From: Desmodesmus armatus
Lineage: Eukaryota; Chlorophyta; Chlorophyceae; Sphaeropleales; Scenedesmaceae
Length of the DNA stretch: 64,000 nucleotides
Assembly (NCBI GenBank): GCA_007449985.2
Contig: VIIQ02000124.1
Span: 186,501-250,500, forward strand
Direction of reading: 5' to 3'
In this document: positions 55,630 through 64,000 of the stretch, in pieces
Layout of the letters: every line of letters starts with the position of its first letter
Numbering within the stretch: the first letter of the stretch is position 1
Made by a program: the position numbers and the translations under genes
The notes under the pieces: model-generated
Database searches by the model: none
The model's input: only the letters and a program-made list of their open reading frames with translations
What the model was told of the DNA's origin: nothing

Positions 55630-57626
55630 TCAGACAACAGCCGAGTGCTTTGTCAGCTTTGCCTTCTGCAGAGAGGCTTTGTGTCACCGTAGGCAGCAAG
55701 GTCATGAGGGTATCTGACTGTCTCCATGTGCACGTGATGCATGCTGCTCTCCGTTGGTGGCTTTTATTTATTACTCAACGCGGCCACTGCAAACCCAGGA
55801 AGTGGAGCAAGCATTCTGCTTCCTCCAAAACAAGGGGGGGGGGGGTCTGACCTAGACTGTGACTAGACCCAGACTGTGCTGGCAACAGGTGGCAGGCAAG
55901 TCCAGCACACTCACCGTGTCTGAGGGTGCAGTGAATGTGGCCTCGTGCTTGACCCACTGCTTTTGGTGCTTGGCCCAGTTCTCTGCAGTGTCAGCATGAC
56001 TGATCTGCGTGTAGCCCTGCTTGTCTGATGGCCACACCCCCTTGGCAGTGACGTCGGGCTTGTAGCTAGAGTCCCTAATGGCGACATCAACGGCTGTCTC
56101 GAAGTTGGTCCACACACCAGTCCTGCAGGCACAGCAGAAAGCAGAAAGCCTTGAGCCAAAGCACCCAGTACCCGTACAGCAGTGACTGTGCGCAGCAGGG
56201 ACCGCAGCCAAGACTGCAACCCAGGCCAGGCTGATGCTGACCAAACAAGACACCCCAGCCTCCTGGTCTCCTGTGCACTCCAGTGACTCGGCAACTCCAC
56301 AACAACGCTACCCAAAGTACTGCCTCACAGCAGTACGCTGACAAGCAGAGACTCTGTGTCACTCACTGTTTCCATGCTACCCACAGTACGTATTGGGGCA
56401 TACTTTTGAAAAGCACGCTGAGAAGGCACAAGCCAAGACCCTGTGTCACTCACTGCTTCCTGAAGGTCATGAGGCGGCCGTAGTAGTAGCTCAGCTTGTA
56501 CTGGGCTCCCTTCTGCAGCTTGATGTCCTGGCAGTAGTTGCCTGTGGCGTTGGGCAGCAGCTCACCGTACTGCTTGCCCTCAATGGGAGTGGCCAGGGCT
56601 CCACGGCCAACCTCGATGTATCTGTGTGAACAGAGAAGGAGAGCAGCAGCAGGGAGAGATGGGTGTACTGTTTCAGGTTTCAAACACCATGTGACACACC
56701 TTGTGTGTGAGTGGCAGACGGGGTTTTGACTGGTGGCCTCGGGGGTCAGGTGGCACATGCAATTGCAGCCCCCTGTGAATACTGTTGGCACAATCATGGT
56801 CAGGAAGTACTGCTTCAAAGTATTCATGGAGCACTGCGCACATCAACAGGTAACCCGGCCATGGGGCAATCCTGAAAGCCGGTTGTGTGCACAGCAACAT
56901 AATGTAAAGCCTTTCAGCCGACGTTACTCACGGCTTGCCGGTCTTCAGGCAGGTGCCGCACCAGTCTGTCTGGACACAGTGGCCCAGGCCGTCAGGGCGA
57001 GCAGTGTACCAGCCTGCAACAGGGAGCAAGAGGGAGGAGACATTTTGAGGGTTCAAACATGCAGAAGCTGTTGGTGAGGCCTTGAAATGTGACATGCACG
57101 GTGTGTTGTTACTGGTTTGTGACATTCACAGTGCGGTTCTTGTGCCAGGTGGCGCTACAGACCACTAGCCAACAACCCATGCGTGCAAGCTGATCAGTCA
57201 TGAGATTGTGGCTGGCTGGCCATGGCGCTGTGGAAGCTTGGAACAGGCGGTTTACAGGGATGCAGGCGGCATGGAGGGATAGCAGATGGGTGACCGGGAA
57301 CACCTTTTGCAAGGATAGATTCCACAGGCGTCTCCCACTGCATCTGTGACTCCCTGCATCCGTAGCAGCAGCTGCGGTCCTATCCCATACACCATCCTGT
57401 GTGGGACAACAGGTGTGCACGTACCTGGGATCTTCTCATACCAGCCCCACTTTGAGTTCGAAGTGGGATCAGGCAGCTGCGTTGCGAACTGCTCGGTGTT
57501 TGGCTCCTCAAAGCCTCCGTTCTGCAGCAGGTTGCCTTGGCACTCCTTGGACAGGTCCACATAAGCATTCGCCAGCTGAGCACTCAGCAGCAGCACAGCC
57601 ACGCTCGAAACGTGATGAAACTTCAT
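55630..57626 (-). CDS. Secreted DUF642/galactose-binding-like protein
   Basis: Five exons, 57626-57425, 57013-56932, 56621-56454, 56122-55915 and a short 55665-55630, join in phase to give 231 residues. A signal peptide is clear (MKFHHVSSVAVLLLSAQLANA). The mature start has NLLQNGGFEEP, the strand motif typical of DUF642 and related carbohydrate-binding jelly-roll domains. It is followed by a W-x-x-x-PG-x-YTARPDGLG stretch, YIEVG..PIEGKQYGEL, and YKLSYYYGR. Four Cys in VQTDWCGTCL and flanking parts suggest disulfides. A cell-wall or extracellular-matrix sugar-binding role is likely. The final 11-residue exon is the least certain part; the TGTAA at 55524-55528 supports it. The gene lies divergent to the M23 peptidase gene, 502 bases away. 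Confidence 0.7.
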
Positions 57627-58128
57627 GACTGTTTTTGTGCTGTCTGGCTGCGATGCCTGCGACGAGTAGCGCGAAGTCAGTCAAAGAAGCAGCAGGCAGA
57701 TGGGAGCAGAGGTGATTATTGCAGGCACGCGCTGATCAACTACACAACATCCATTATTTATTGCCTATAATTCAAAAATGCATCAAGTCAAGCGTGCTAC
57801 TCACCGTACGCAAGAGGCAACGACTGACCCAACGGGTGATGGTCCAAGGCTGGATGAACAATAGACACAGTAGGGGATCTGATGTTTATGAGTGTTCTGA
57901 TCAAGCAGCACACCGCACGCTTTGTATGTGGTGGACATGCTTGCACCTTGTTTTTTTCAACATGGCGCCGCTTCGCATTCCTCCCACAACTGGAGAGCAG
58001 GATCACAGCATGCGCCTATGATCTACCTGTTTCTTGCCACTTATTTTGATATAAACGGATTTATTTGCACAGTCTCAACGTCAAATCCTGCTGGTCGCAG
58101 CAAAGGGGTCACCCACGACTTTCTCGAA
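57627..58128. promoter_or_regulatory. Divergent intergenic region
   Basis: These 502 bases lie between the minus-strand DUF642-like start and the plus-strand M23 peptidase start. Both genes encode secreted proteins, so shared control is possible. A/T-rich stretches occur (ATTATTTATTGCCTATAATTC near 57752-57772), but I cannot assign a promoter element. Confidence 0.35.
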
Positions 58129-59274
58129 ATGAAGGGCATGTACTACGCAGTAGGATGTGCAGTGGTGTTTTTATGCACTATTAGGATGTCTTCAGGCTGT
58201 GGCAACCCGATGGGCTCGCAAACATACAATCTGGGAGAAGGTATGGTGCAACGTTGCCCAAGTCCACGTCAGCCAGAGCAGTCTGCGCTTCTGCCCATCC
58301 ATCTGGCTCTTTACCCTTGCTGATCAATTACTTTCTACACTACATCATTATCACACATGTTGTTGAATGTACTGCCAGGCCCTTCAGCACATGCCACGCG
58401 TCTGGGTAAGGCCAAGTGGCAGGACCACAATGCAGTGGACTTCCGGGCACCTGCAGGTGGGTGACACTCAATGACTCACTGGTCCAAGCCATTACGTACA
58501 CTCAGATTTTGCTTTGCCATATAAACACCAGCCTGCATGTGCAAATGGAGCCAGTTGCAGGGTTGCCTTTGCAGGATTAGGTTGCACAATGGCTTCGCTC
58601 AGGGGTGATGCAAGCACCTTGCAAGCTGGCCGATAGCTTGTTGCCCCTGTTTTGCTGCTGTGTGCAGGCACTCCCGTGTACGCACTCACAGATGGCACTG
58701 TGTGCGACCCAGCAAAGGACTCCAAGTGTGTGTAAGTACACAGCCTCAAAGGCACCCAGCAGGCACCTGCAGCTGCCATAGCAGCCCTAGGCTCTGCGCC
58801 ACTGCTGTTTCCTTGCCCCATTTTACTGCCAGCGGCTGGCAGAGCATCACCCGAACATTTACGCAGGACGGCGGCTGACACGGGTGGTACTTCATGCTGC
58901 TGCAAGTGCTCGCATCTCACACCTCTGGCATCAAGCAGTACTCCCAGCTGGGCTCACTGCCGCCGTTGCTGTTGCCACTGCTGCTGCTGTTTTTGTCGGG
59001 GTTCTGCAGGATCGGCAAGACCCCAGAGGAGATGAAGGACAGGCACAGCCTCAACAGCTTCTACCTCAACGGTTCAGACGGGCAGCAGTACTACTACACT
59101 CACCTAGAGAGTGTGGCAGTGAAGGGAGGGCAGGCTGTGAAGCAGGGGGATCTTGTAGGGGCTGTGGGTGCATACAACGGCAGGAATGCACACCTGCATT
59201 TGGCTGTGGACAAGGGGAATGTGTGTGAGCTGCTGACAAAGTGCAAGCCCTCTGACTCACGCACCTGCAAGTAG
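58129..59274 (+). CDS. Secreted M23 (LytM-type) metallopeptidase with an in-frame TGA
   Basis: Five exons, 58129-58240, 58379-58456, 58668-58731, 58833-58937 and 59010-59274, join in phase (208 codons). A signal peptide starts MKGMYYAVGCAVVFLCTIR. Zinc and catalytic motifs of M23 are present: HNAVDFRAPAGTPVYALTDGTV (H-x-x-x-D) and, near the end, Y-T-H-L-E-S-V-A-V-K-G-G-Q-A-V-K-Q-G-D-L-V-G-x-V-G with AHLHLAV (H-x-H). Bacterial relatives cut peptidoglycan cross-links; algal members may act on the wall or on bacteria. The fourth exon contains an in-frame TGA at 58876-58878 between QDGG and HGWYFMLLQ. The frame on both sides looks coding. The last intron is only 72 bases, has no stop, and would encode a Leu-rich stretch if retained. 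Confidence 0.65.
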
Positions 59275-59354
59275 CTGTGGTGAGGGAGGTACCTGATGTG
59301 AGGGGTGATAAGTTTGTCACCAAGTGTACTATCAAAGTTTGTGGACATAGTATG

Positions 59355-59359
59355 TGTAA
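59355..59359 (+). promoter_or_regulatory. Putative TGTAA polyadenylation signal
   Basis: TATGTGTAAT, 81 bases after the M23 gene stop. The position fits a green-algal 3' end. Confidence 0.45.
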
Positions 59360-59762
59360 TTTGTGGGTGAAATGACTTTGACTCAAAGACTTGCAGGCCT
59401 CAGCGTTTTCATAGTCAGGGCTTGGTGTGAGGCTGGTGAAGAAGTACCTCTGAAGAGTATCTTTGGAAGCCTCAAGGCCACCAACACAGCACATTGCCTG
59501 CTGGCAGGCTGGGTAGGGGGCTTGGTGTGCTTCACGTCCCAGCTGGGTCGCACACAGAAACAGGTCATCTAAGATGTGTAGCTGTAGCACTTGCATGTCC
59601 TCATGACATGGACGGCAAGAATGAGTGTGTGCTCTCTCAACTGACACACACAGCTTGTCATCTTTACAAGCACACCCAACGACCGACAGTCTGGCAGCGG
59701 CTGACTTGAACTTCCAACTTGAAACAGTGCAGTACCAGTCCATAACAAGCTGCGGCATCATA

Positions 59763-59767
59763 TTACA
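59763..59767 (-). promoter_or_regulatory. Putative TGTAA polyadenylation signal
   Basis: The first minus-strand TGTAA beyond the OPR stop, about 307 bases downstream. Position only. Confidence 0.35.
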
Positions 59768-60073
59768 GTCAAAGAAACTACAGAAATTGGGCATCGGACC
59801 GCCCAGACAGACACACACAGACTCATCGAATGCTGCTGACCAAGATGAGGGGCCCCATTGACCCTTGAAACCGTGATTTTCGAAACTTGACAGTGTTAGA
59901 TCCCAGGTCAGTGCCAGCATGGCAGGCACACATGTACAAACACGGCAAAAGAGCATACCTAGGCCGCCCCTGCTGAGCACACACGCCCCACATGGGTGTA
60001 CACCCATGCACAGCCAGCACCTTTGACCGTCATATGGGTCAAATGCCTACCACCCACTGGCAGTCCGGTACAA

Positions 60074-61615
60074 TCACAGCCTTGTCTTGCTCCCCCACTC
60101 TGCTGCCTCCCTTGCCCCCTGCTGCAGCTGCTGCTGAGTCAGCAGCCCCTCCAGCCCCTTCCCATCAAGCAGCTGCTGCTCCAACAGCCAGCTGTGAAAC
60201 ACCCACAGCCTGCGCAGGCTGGCAGGGTGTGCGCGGCCTTGCTGTTTAACCTTGCTGTCTGCTACAACGTTGCGAGCCACACCCGCAAACCCCTGCATGT
60301 TCAACTGCGCAACAGACAGGCAGCACATGGATGCTATGCTGACCTTGTCTGACTCAGACACAGGCCTATCCCGGCTACTGTTGGACTGCAGAAGCTGCTG
60401 GCCCCTCTGCAGCAGCAGCTCCAAAAAATGTGCATCTTGGTACTGCAGCTGAATACTTGCCGAAGTTGCCTGAATCAGGTTGAATGCTGTGCTCTTGGGC
60501 AGCCACATTGGGGCTGCAGCAACAGCAGCGTGAACAAATGCCTCATCCCTGAGCTGCAGCTCACCCAACGCCCACATGGTGTTGGTGATGGCTTGAGGAC
60601 TCCAGCTGGACAAGCTTTTCAGCTGTACACATGACAGCAGCTGCCCGGCCAACCCCTGTGCTGCTGCTATGGACAGCAGCGGTGACGTCCCTGTGCACAT
60701 GCGACCCAAACCCACCATGACATTGCCAATGTGTTGGGGGTACCCCCCTGCAGTCACTTCCTGCAGCAACGGCAGCGCCAATAGCTGGTGCAGCAGGTCG
60801 GGACTGACCCGTGCCGCCCACCCAGGGGAGGTGCTGAGTACACTCAGCGACCAAATGACATTGGCAATCTCCTGAGACGCTGCTGTATCTAGTACAACAG
60901 GGTGCACAAAGGCCTCCAACAGCAACAGCAGCTCGTCAGGTTGAGGCTGCTGGCGCAGCTTGGCACATGCGTACATCACATTTGAGATATCCTGTGGCTT
61001 TACAGACGGTGGGTGGCCTGTATGAAGGTCCTTGTCAACAAGTGCAAGAAAAGCCTGCCAGGTTTTGGCCCAGGCAGGATGCTGAGCACTGCCCAACTTG
61101 CCGCATGCCCACAGGACGTTGGAGTACCCTTGGGCACCTGAGTCTGGCAGCCTGGCCAGAAACGCAGTCCCCAGCTTGCTGAAGAACGGGCTTCTCAAGC
61201 TGCTGCCCCGCATTTTGGCATACTTGGTAATTGCCGCAGCCGCATTGATGTGGTCAAAGTTGGCACCGTACTCCATAAAGACTGTCTCCAGCTCTGGCAC
61301 ACTGTCACAGCTGGTGATCTCTCTGGTGATGAGTGCTCCCATGCCACCACCACTGGCGCGCTTGCTGCGGTCGTCGTCGGGCTCTGGTGTACCCCTGGCC
61401 CACATTGCGCGGCCAGCAGCATGGCAGACCAACCCCCTCCTGCTGCCAGCAGTACTGCTACTGCTGCTGTTGGCAGCTGAGCTGGTGCTGATGCTGTCAC
61501 AATGACTTATTGAGGCGCTTGCATAGGGTGGTGCAGGCTGAGACAGCAGGGCAACGCGAGAAGAGATGCTGCCCCTGCTGCAGCGCAGATCTGAGCGACA
61601 CCGGAGCGAAAGCAT
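60074..61615 (-). CDS. Octotricopeptide-repeat (OPR) protein
   Basis: A single uninterrupted frame of 513 codons. The first ~75 residues are rich in Ser, Arg and Ala with few acids (LRCRSDLRCSRGSISSRVAL), as in chloroplast or mitochondrial transit peptides. Helical repeats follow with the OPR core P-Q-x-[IL]-[AS]-N-[VT]-[ML]-x-A-x-x-x-L: AQGYSNVLWACGKL, PQDISNVMYACAKL, SQEIANVIWSLSVL, PQHIGNVMVGLGRM, PQAITNTMWALGEL. OPR proteins are sequence-specific RNA-binding factors that control maturation, stability or translation of individual organelle mRNAs in chlorophytes. A C-terminal RAP domain is not evident; the tail has LRRLWVFHSWLLEQQLLDGKGL. The lack of introns is unusual here. A decayed copy lies 3 kb to the right. 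Confidence 0.88.
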   Translation of the reverse strand: MLSLRCRSDLRCSRGSISSRVALLSQPAPPYASASISHCDSISTSSAANSSSSSTAGSRRGLVCHAAGRAMWARGTPEPDDDRSKRASGGGMGALITREITSCDSVPELETVFMEYGANFDHINAAAAITKYAKMRGSSLRSPFFSKLGTAFLARLPDSGAQGYSNVLWACGKLGSAQHPAWAKTWQAFLALVDKDLHTGHPPSVKPQDISNVMYACAKLRQQPQPDELLLLLEAFVHPVVLDTAASQEIANVIWSLSVLSTSPGWAARVSPDLLHQLLALPLLQEVTAGGYPQHIGNVMVGLGRMCTGTSPLLSIAAAQGLAGQLLSCVQLKSLSSWSPQAITNTMWALGELQLRDEAFVHAAVAAAPMWLPKSTAFNLIQATSASIQLQYQDAHFLELLLQRGQQLLQSNSSRDRPVSESDKVSIASMCCLSVAQLNMQGFAGVARNVVADSKVKQQGRAHPASLRRLWVFHSWLLEQQLLDGKGLEGLLTQQQLQQGAREAAEWGSKTRL

Positions 61616-63116
61616 GTCGAGGTGCAGGGAGCGCGTGATGCAGGCCGTTCAGTGATTTGGGTTAACTGATTGTTTGAGTTGCTGTATTAAACGCTGGCAT
61701 TCAACAACACCAATCATGTCTCCTCAATCCGTGCCACGGTTTGCCGTGCGTTGAACGTTGAACATCCAACCTTATGCCGCAGCGCTGCCGACCTTGCATT
61801 CAAATCAATGCTTGTTAAAAGAAATATTGAGACCACCCGATTCCAACAGATAAAGTAGGGTCCAGCTTGTTGCAAGACAATTCGGAGCTGGGCGCCACTG
61901 GTTCACCAGCTGCACTTGGTAACTTCAGGTTTGCCAGCCAGTTGGCCCGGGCGCGCTGTCACTCTTCAGTGAGCTGTGAGAGACTGTTGGGTCTGCGACT
62001 GTAGCAGCTGCCAGGTGTGCATGTCATTGCTTGGCACACTGCTGGTCAGCCGGTGCTATGGTTACTGCAGTGCATCTGTTGGACCCTGTCACCGTGTGAC
62101 ATTGCTGTGTGTGGCGCTGCCGATGTGCTGGCCAGGCAGCAGATGTGCTGCTGTACATTAGCAAACATCCCACATGCTGCACAAAATTTGCCGTGTCTAC
62201 AGCTGCAAAAGTGCCGCAGTGCAGCATGTGCGGCTGTGTACACATGTGTTGCTTTCAACGTGTCCAGAATGTGTCTCAGCGGTGTTCTTATCAGGCACTG
62301 TGTCTGTTACTTGTGTGCTGCAACTTGCAGCTGAGCTGACGTGTGGACCACTGCCACAACATCACACCAGTCCAGCCTACGGCAGGACTTGCACATAGCC
62401 TCGCCCACAGACCTGACAAAGGGCTTGGCATCATGGCCTGCCACTGGCACACGGTGTGCCACACCATCCCGCAACAATCAGCTGGATGAGCTCATCAAAA
62501 AACCGCGTCCCGATTCTGCAAAATTTGCAGAGGAATATCAAAATCCACAAATCTTGCAGAGGTATGGCAAAGTCTGGAAGTCTGCAATGCCGTACATAGG
62601 GCCTACCCGGTGCCTAGTAGGCACAATGTGAGCTCCTAGACACACGGCGGTTGTGTGTCTATGTGCACACATATGGTGAACATGATCCTGAGGGTGCTTG
62701 GCCCAGCAGACCTCCACCTCCATTGACTGTTCATGGATGCTGCAATGGCCCATGCAGCACATGCAAAGTGCTGATACCGTGCCACATGAAAGGGGGCTCA
62801 GCCTTTGAAAGGCCACACACAAGGGGACACATTCAAAGATGCACCACAGGACATGGCACACTGTGCCCGGGGCCTCAAATTTGGCACACCTCAACTTGAG
62901 GCCCTCAACCAGTACCAACATGGAAAAGCCATCAAGTGCACACACAAGCTATCTCTGCAAACAACCCAGTGTCACCAGCAAGATGAGCTGCCGTTGCGGT
63001 CGCAATTGAGACACCTTGGACCCATGCAGCAGACCTGAATCTTCAGCAAAACCCTAGAGGAGAGCCACACCGTGACATTGCCAGTCCTACAACCGCCATA
63101 CGACCCGGTAGTACAG
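61616..63116. other. Intergenic between the two OPR copies
   Basis: This contains the promoter and 5' UTR of the intact OPR gene and the 3' flank of the decayed copy. Only short frames without recognisable domains are present. Imperfect repeats of GCAAAATTTGCAGAGG and CACAAATCTTGCAGAGG occur near 62517-62563. Confidence 0.5.
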
Positions 63117-64000
63117 TCACAGCTTTGTCTTGTCCCCCCAGACTGCTGCCTCCCTTGCCCCCTGCTGCAGCTGCTGCTGAGTGACCAACCCCGCCAGCCC
63201 CTTCCCATCAAGCAGCTGGTGCTCCAACAGCCAGCTGTGGAACACCCACAGCCTGCGCAGGTTGGAGGTGTGTGCGGGCGAGCTGAACAAAACCGATGTC
63301 AGCTACAAGGCTGCGAGCCTGACCTGCCAGCCCCCTCATGTCAAACGATGCGACTGCCTCACAAAGAATTGCTAAGCCAGCTTTCTCCACATGCTGCATG
63401 TTGGGCTGCAGCATCTCCTGTGCCTGCTGCAGCAGAAGCCCCATGAAGTGCTCATCCCTGTACTGCAGCTGGGCACACGCTGAGACTGCCTGAGTAAGGT
63501 TGCGTGCCTTGCAATCTGCCAACCATGTTGGAGCAGCTGCCACTGCAGCTTGGAAGAAGCTATGCCTATTCAGCTGCAGCTCCCCCAGTGCCCACATGGC
63601 ATTGGTGACGTGCTGTGACTGCCACCCAGCAAATGTGCTCCGCCGTGAACCAGACAGCAGCTGCTTGGCGTACTCCTGTGCTGCGGCTGTGGAAAGCAGT
63701 GGTGACGGCCCTATGCACATGCGTGCCAAACCCACCAGCACGTTGGATATAGCCTGGTCTGTGCCTTCTGCAGCCAACTGCTGCAGCAGCTGTGGTGCCA
63801 ACAGCTGCTATAGCAGCTCTTGGCTGACCTCTGCCTGCCATCCGCGGCTGAAGCTGAGCAGTCCCAGCGACCATATGACGTTTGCAACTGCTTGAGGTAC
63901 AGCTGCTGCCAGCACTGCTGGGTGCAGGAAGGCTTCCAGGAGCAGCAGAAGCTCCTCAGGTCGCGGCTGCTGGCGCAGCTTGGCACATGCGTACAACACA
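63117..64000 (-). pseudogene. Decayed tandem OPR copy, cut by the window edge
   Basis: The minus-strand translation follows the intact OPR protein closely from LYACAKLRQQPRPEELLLLLEAF onward. Shared blocks include NVIWSLG, GLARMCIGPSPLLSTAAAQ, TNAMWALGELQLN, AAVAAAP-TWL, and WVFHSWLLEHQLLDGKGLAGL near the end. An in-frame TAG at 63808-63810 falls where the intact copy encodes His (..SPDLLHQLL..). A one-base shift near 63265 moves the last ~50 residues to another frame, which then ends at a stop at 63117-63119. The 5' part lies beyond the window. The offset between the copies' ends is 3,043 bases. Confidence 0.75.

Larger units (their letters stand above)
59275..60073. other. Convergent intergenic region
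   Basis: The stretch lies between the ends of the plus-strand M23 gene and the minus-strand OPR gene. It holds candidate TGTAA signals for each. Part of it (about 59990-60073) resembles sequence next to the decayed OPR copy near 63080-63117, so the duplication extended past the stop codon. No gene is seen. Confidence 0.5.

Noticed and set aside
59066..60007. Minus-strand 313-codon frame downstream of the OPR gene
   Set aside because: It overlaps the last exon of the M23 gene, shows no domain and has composition like non-coding sequence.

Overview
This window is nuclear DNA of a eukaryote, most likely a green alga (Chlorophyta, probably Chlorophyceae). The genes are split by many short GT-AG introns with phase-consistent joins. 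Coding regions are rich in Ala, Gln and Ser runs encoded by GCN/CAG repeats. TGTAA, the green-algal polyadenylation signal, follows several stop codons. An octotricopeptide-repeat (OPR) gene, a family greatly expanded in chlorophytes, lies at the right end. I see no rRNA, tRNA, CRISPR array, IS element or viral gene. All exon models come from reading frame, splice motif and phase only; there is no transcript support.

Layout, left to right. The left edge may hold the 3' end of a plus-strand gene. At 1.7-11.2 kb a minus-strand gene encodes a ~1,850-residue secreted/membrane protein with Pmp-like beta-helix repeats, a Cys-rich segment and about nine membrane spans. At 13.9-27.5 kb a very large minus-strand gene encodes a NO VEIN/sacsin-type GHKL-ATPase protein with a huge Ala/Gly/Ser/Pro-rich C-terminus. 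Next come an unrecognised 312-residue membrane protein (28.3-30.7 kb, minus) and a divergent pair: an MDP-1-like HAD protein without catalytic residues (31.1-32.4 kb, minus) and a peroxisomal-type SCP-2 protein (32.8-33.9 kb, plus).

Three plus-strand genes follow: a DENND6-type Rab exchange factor (34.6-41.5 kb), a PP4 regulatory subunit 2-like protein (41.8-44.1 kb) and a DUF2156/lysyl-phosphatidylglycerol-synthase-like protein (44.8-50.25 kb). A GT-skewed 4-5 kb stretch with no convincing gene comes next. A secreted DUF642-like lectin-fold protein (55.6-57.6 kb, minus) and a secreted M23 metallopeptidase (58.1-59.3 kb, plus) form a second divergent pair. An intact intronless OPR gene (60.1-61.6 kb, minus) is followed by a decayed tandem copy that runs off the right edge.

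The most striking pattern is repeated tandem duplication across exon-intron junctions. In the DENND6 and DUF2156 genes, splice acceptors or donors with adjoining exon sequence occur two to four times. Where both copies look functional the spacing is a multiple of three, so alternative site use would add protein sequence without breaking the frame. Other points: several one-base frame breaks in the two largest genes, an in-frame TGA in the M23 gene, a long intronic hairpin, and a cluster of perfect short palindromes at 10.7-12.3 kb. The genes are not an operon; they cover membrane traffic, lipid handling, phosphatase regulation, the cell surface and probably organelle RNA.
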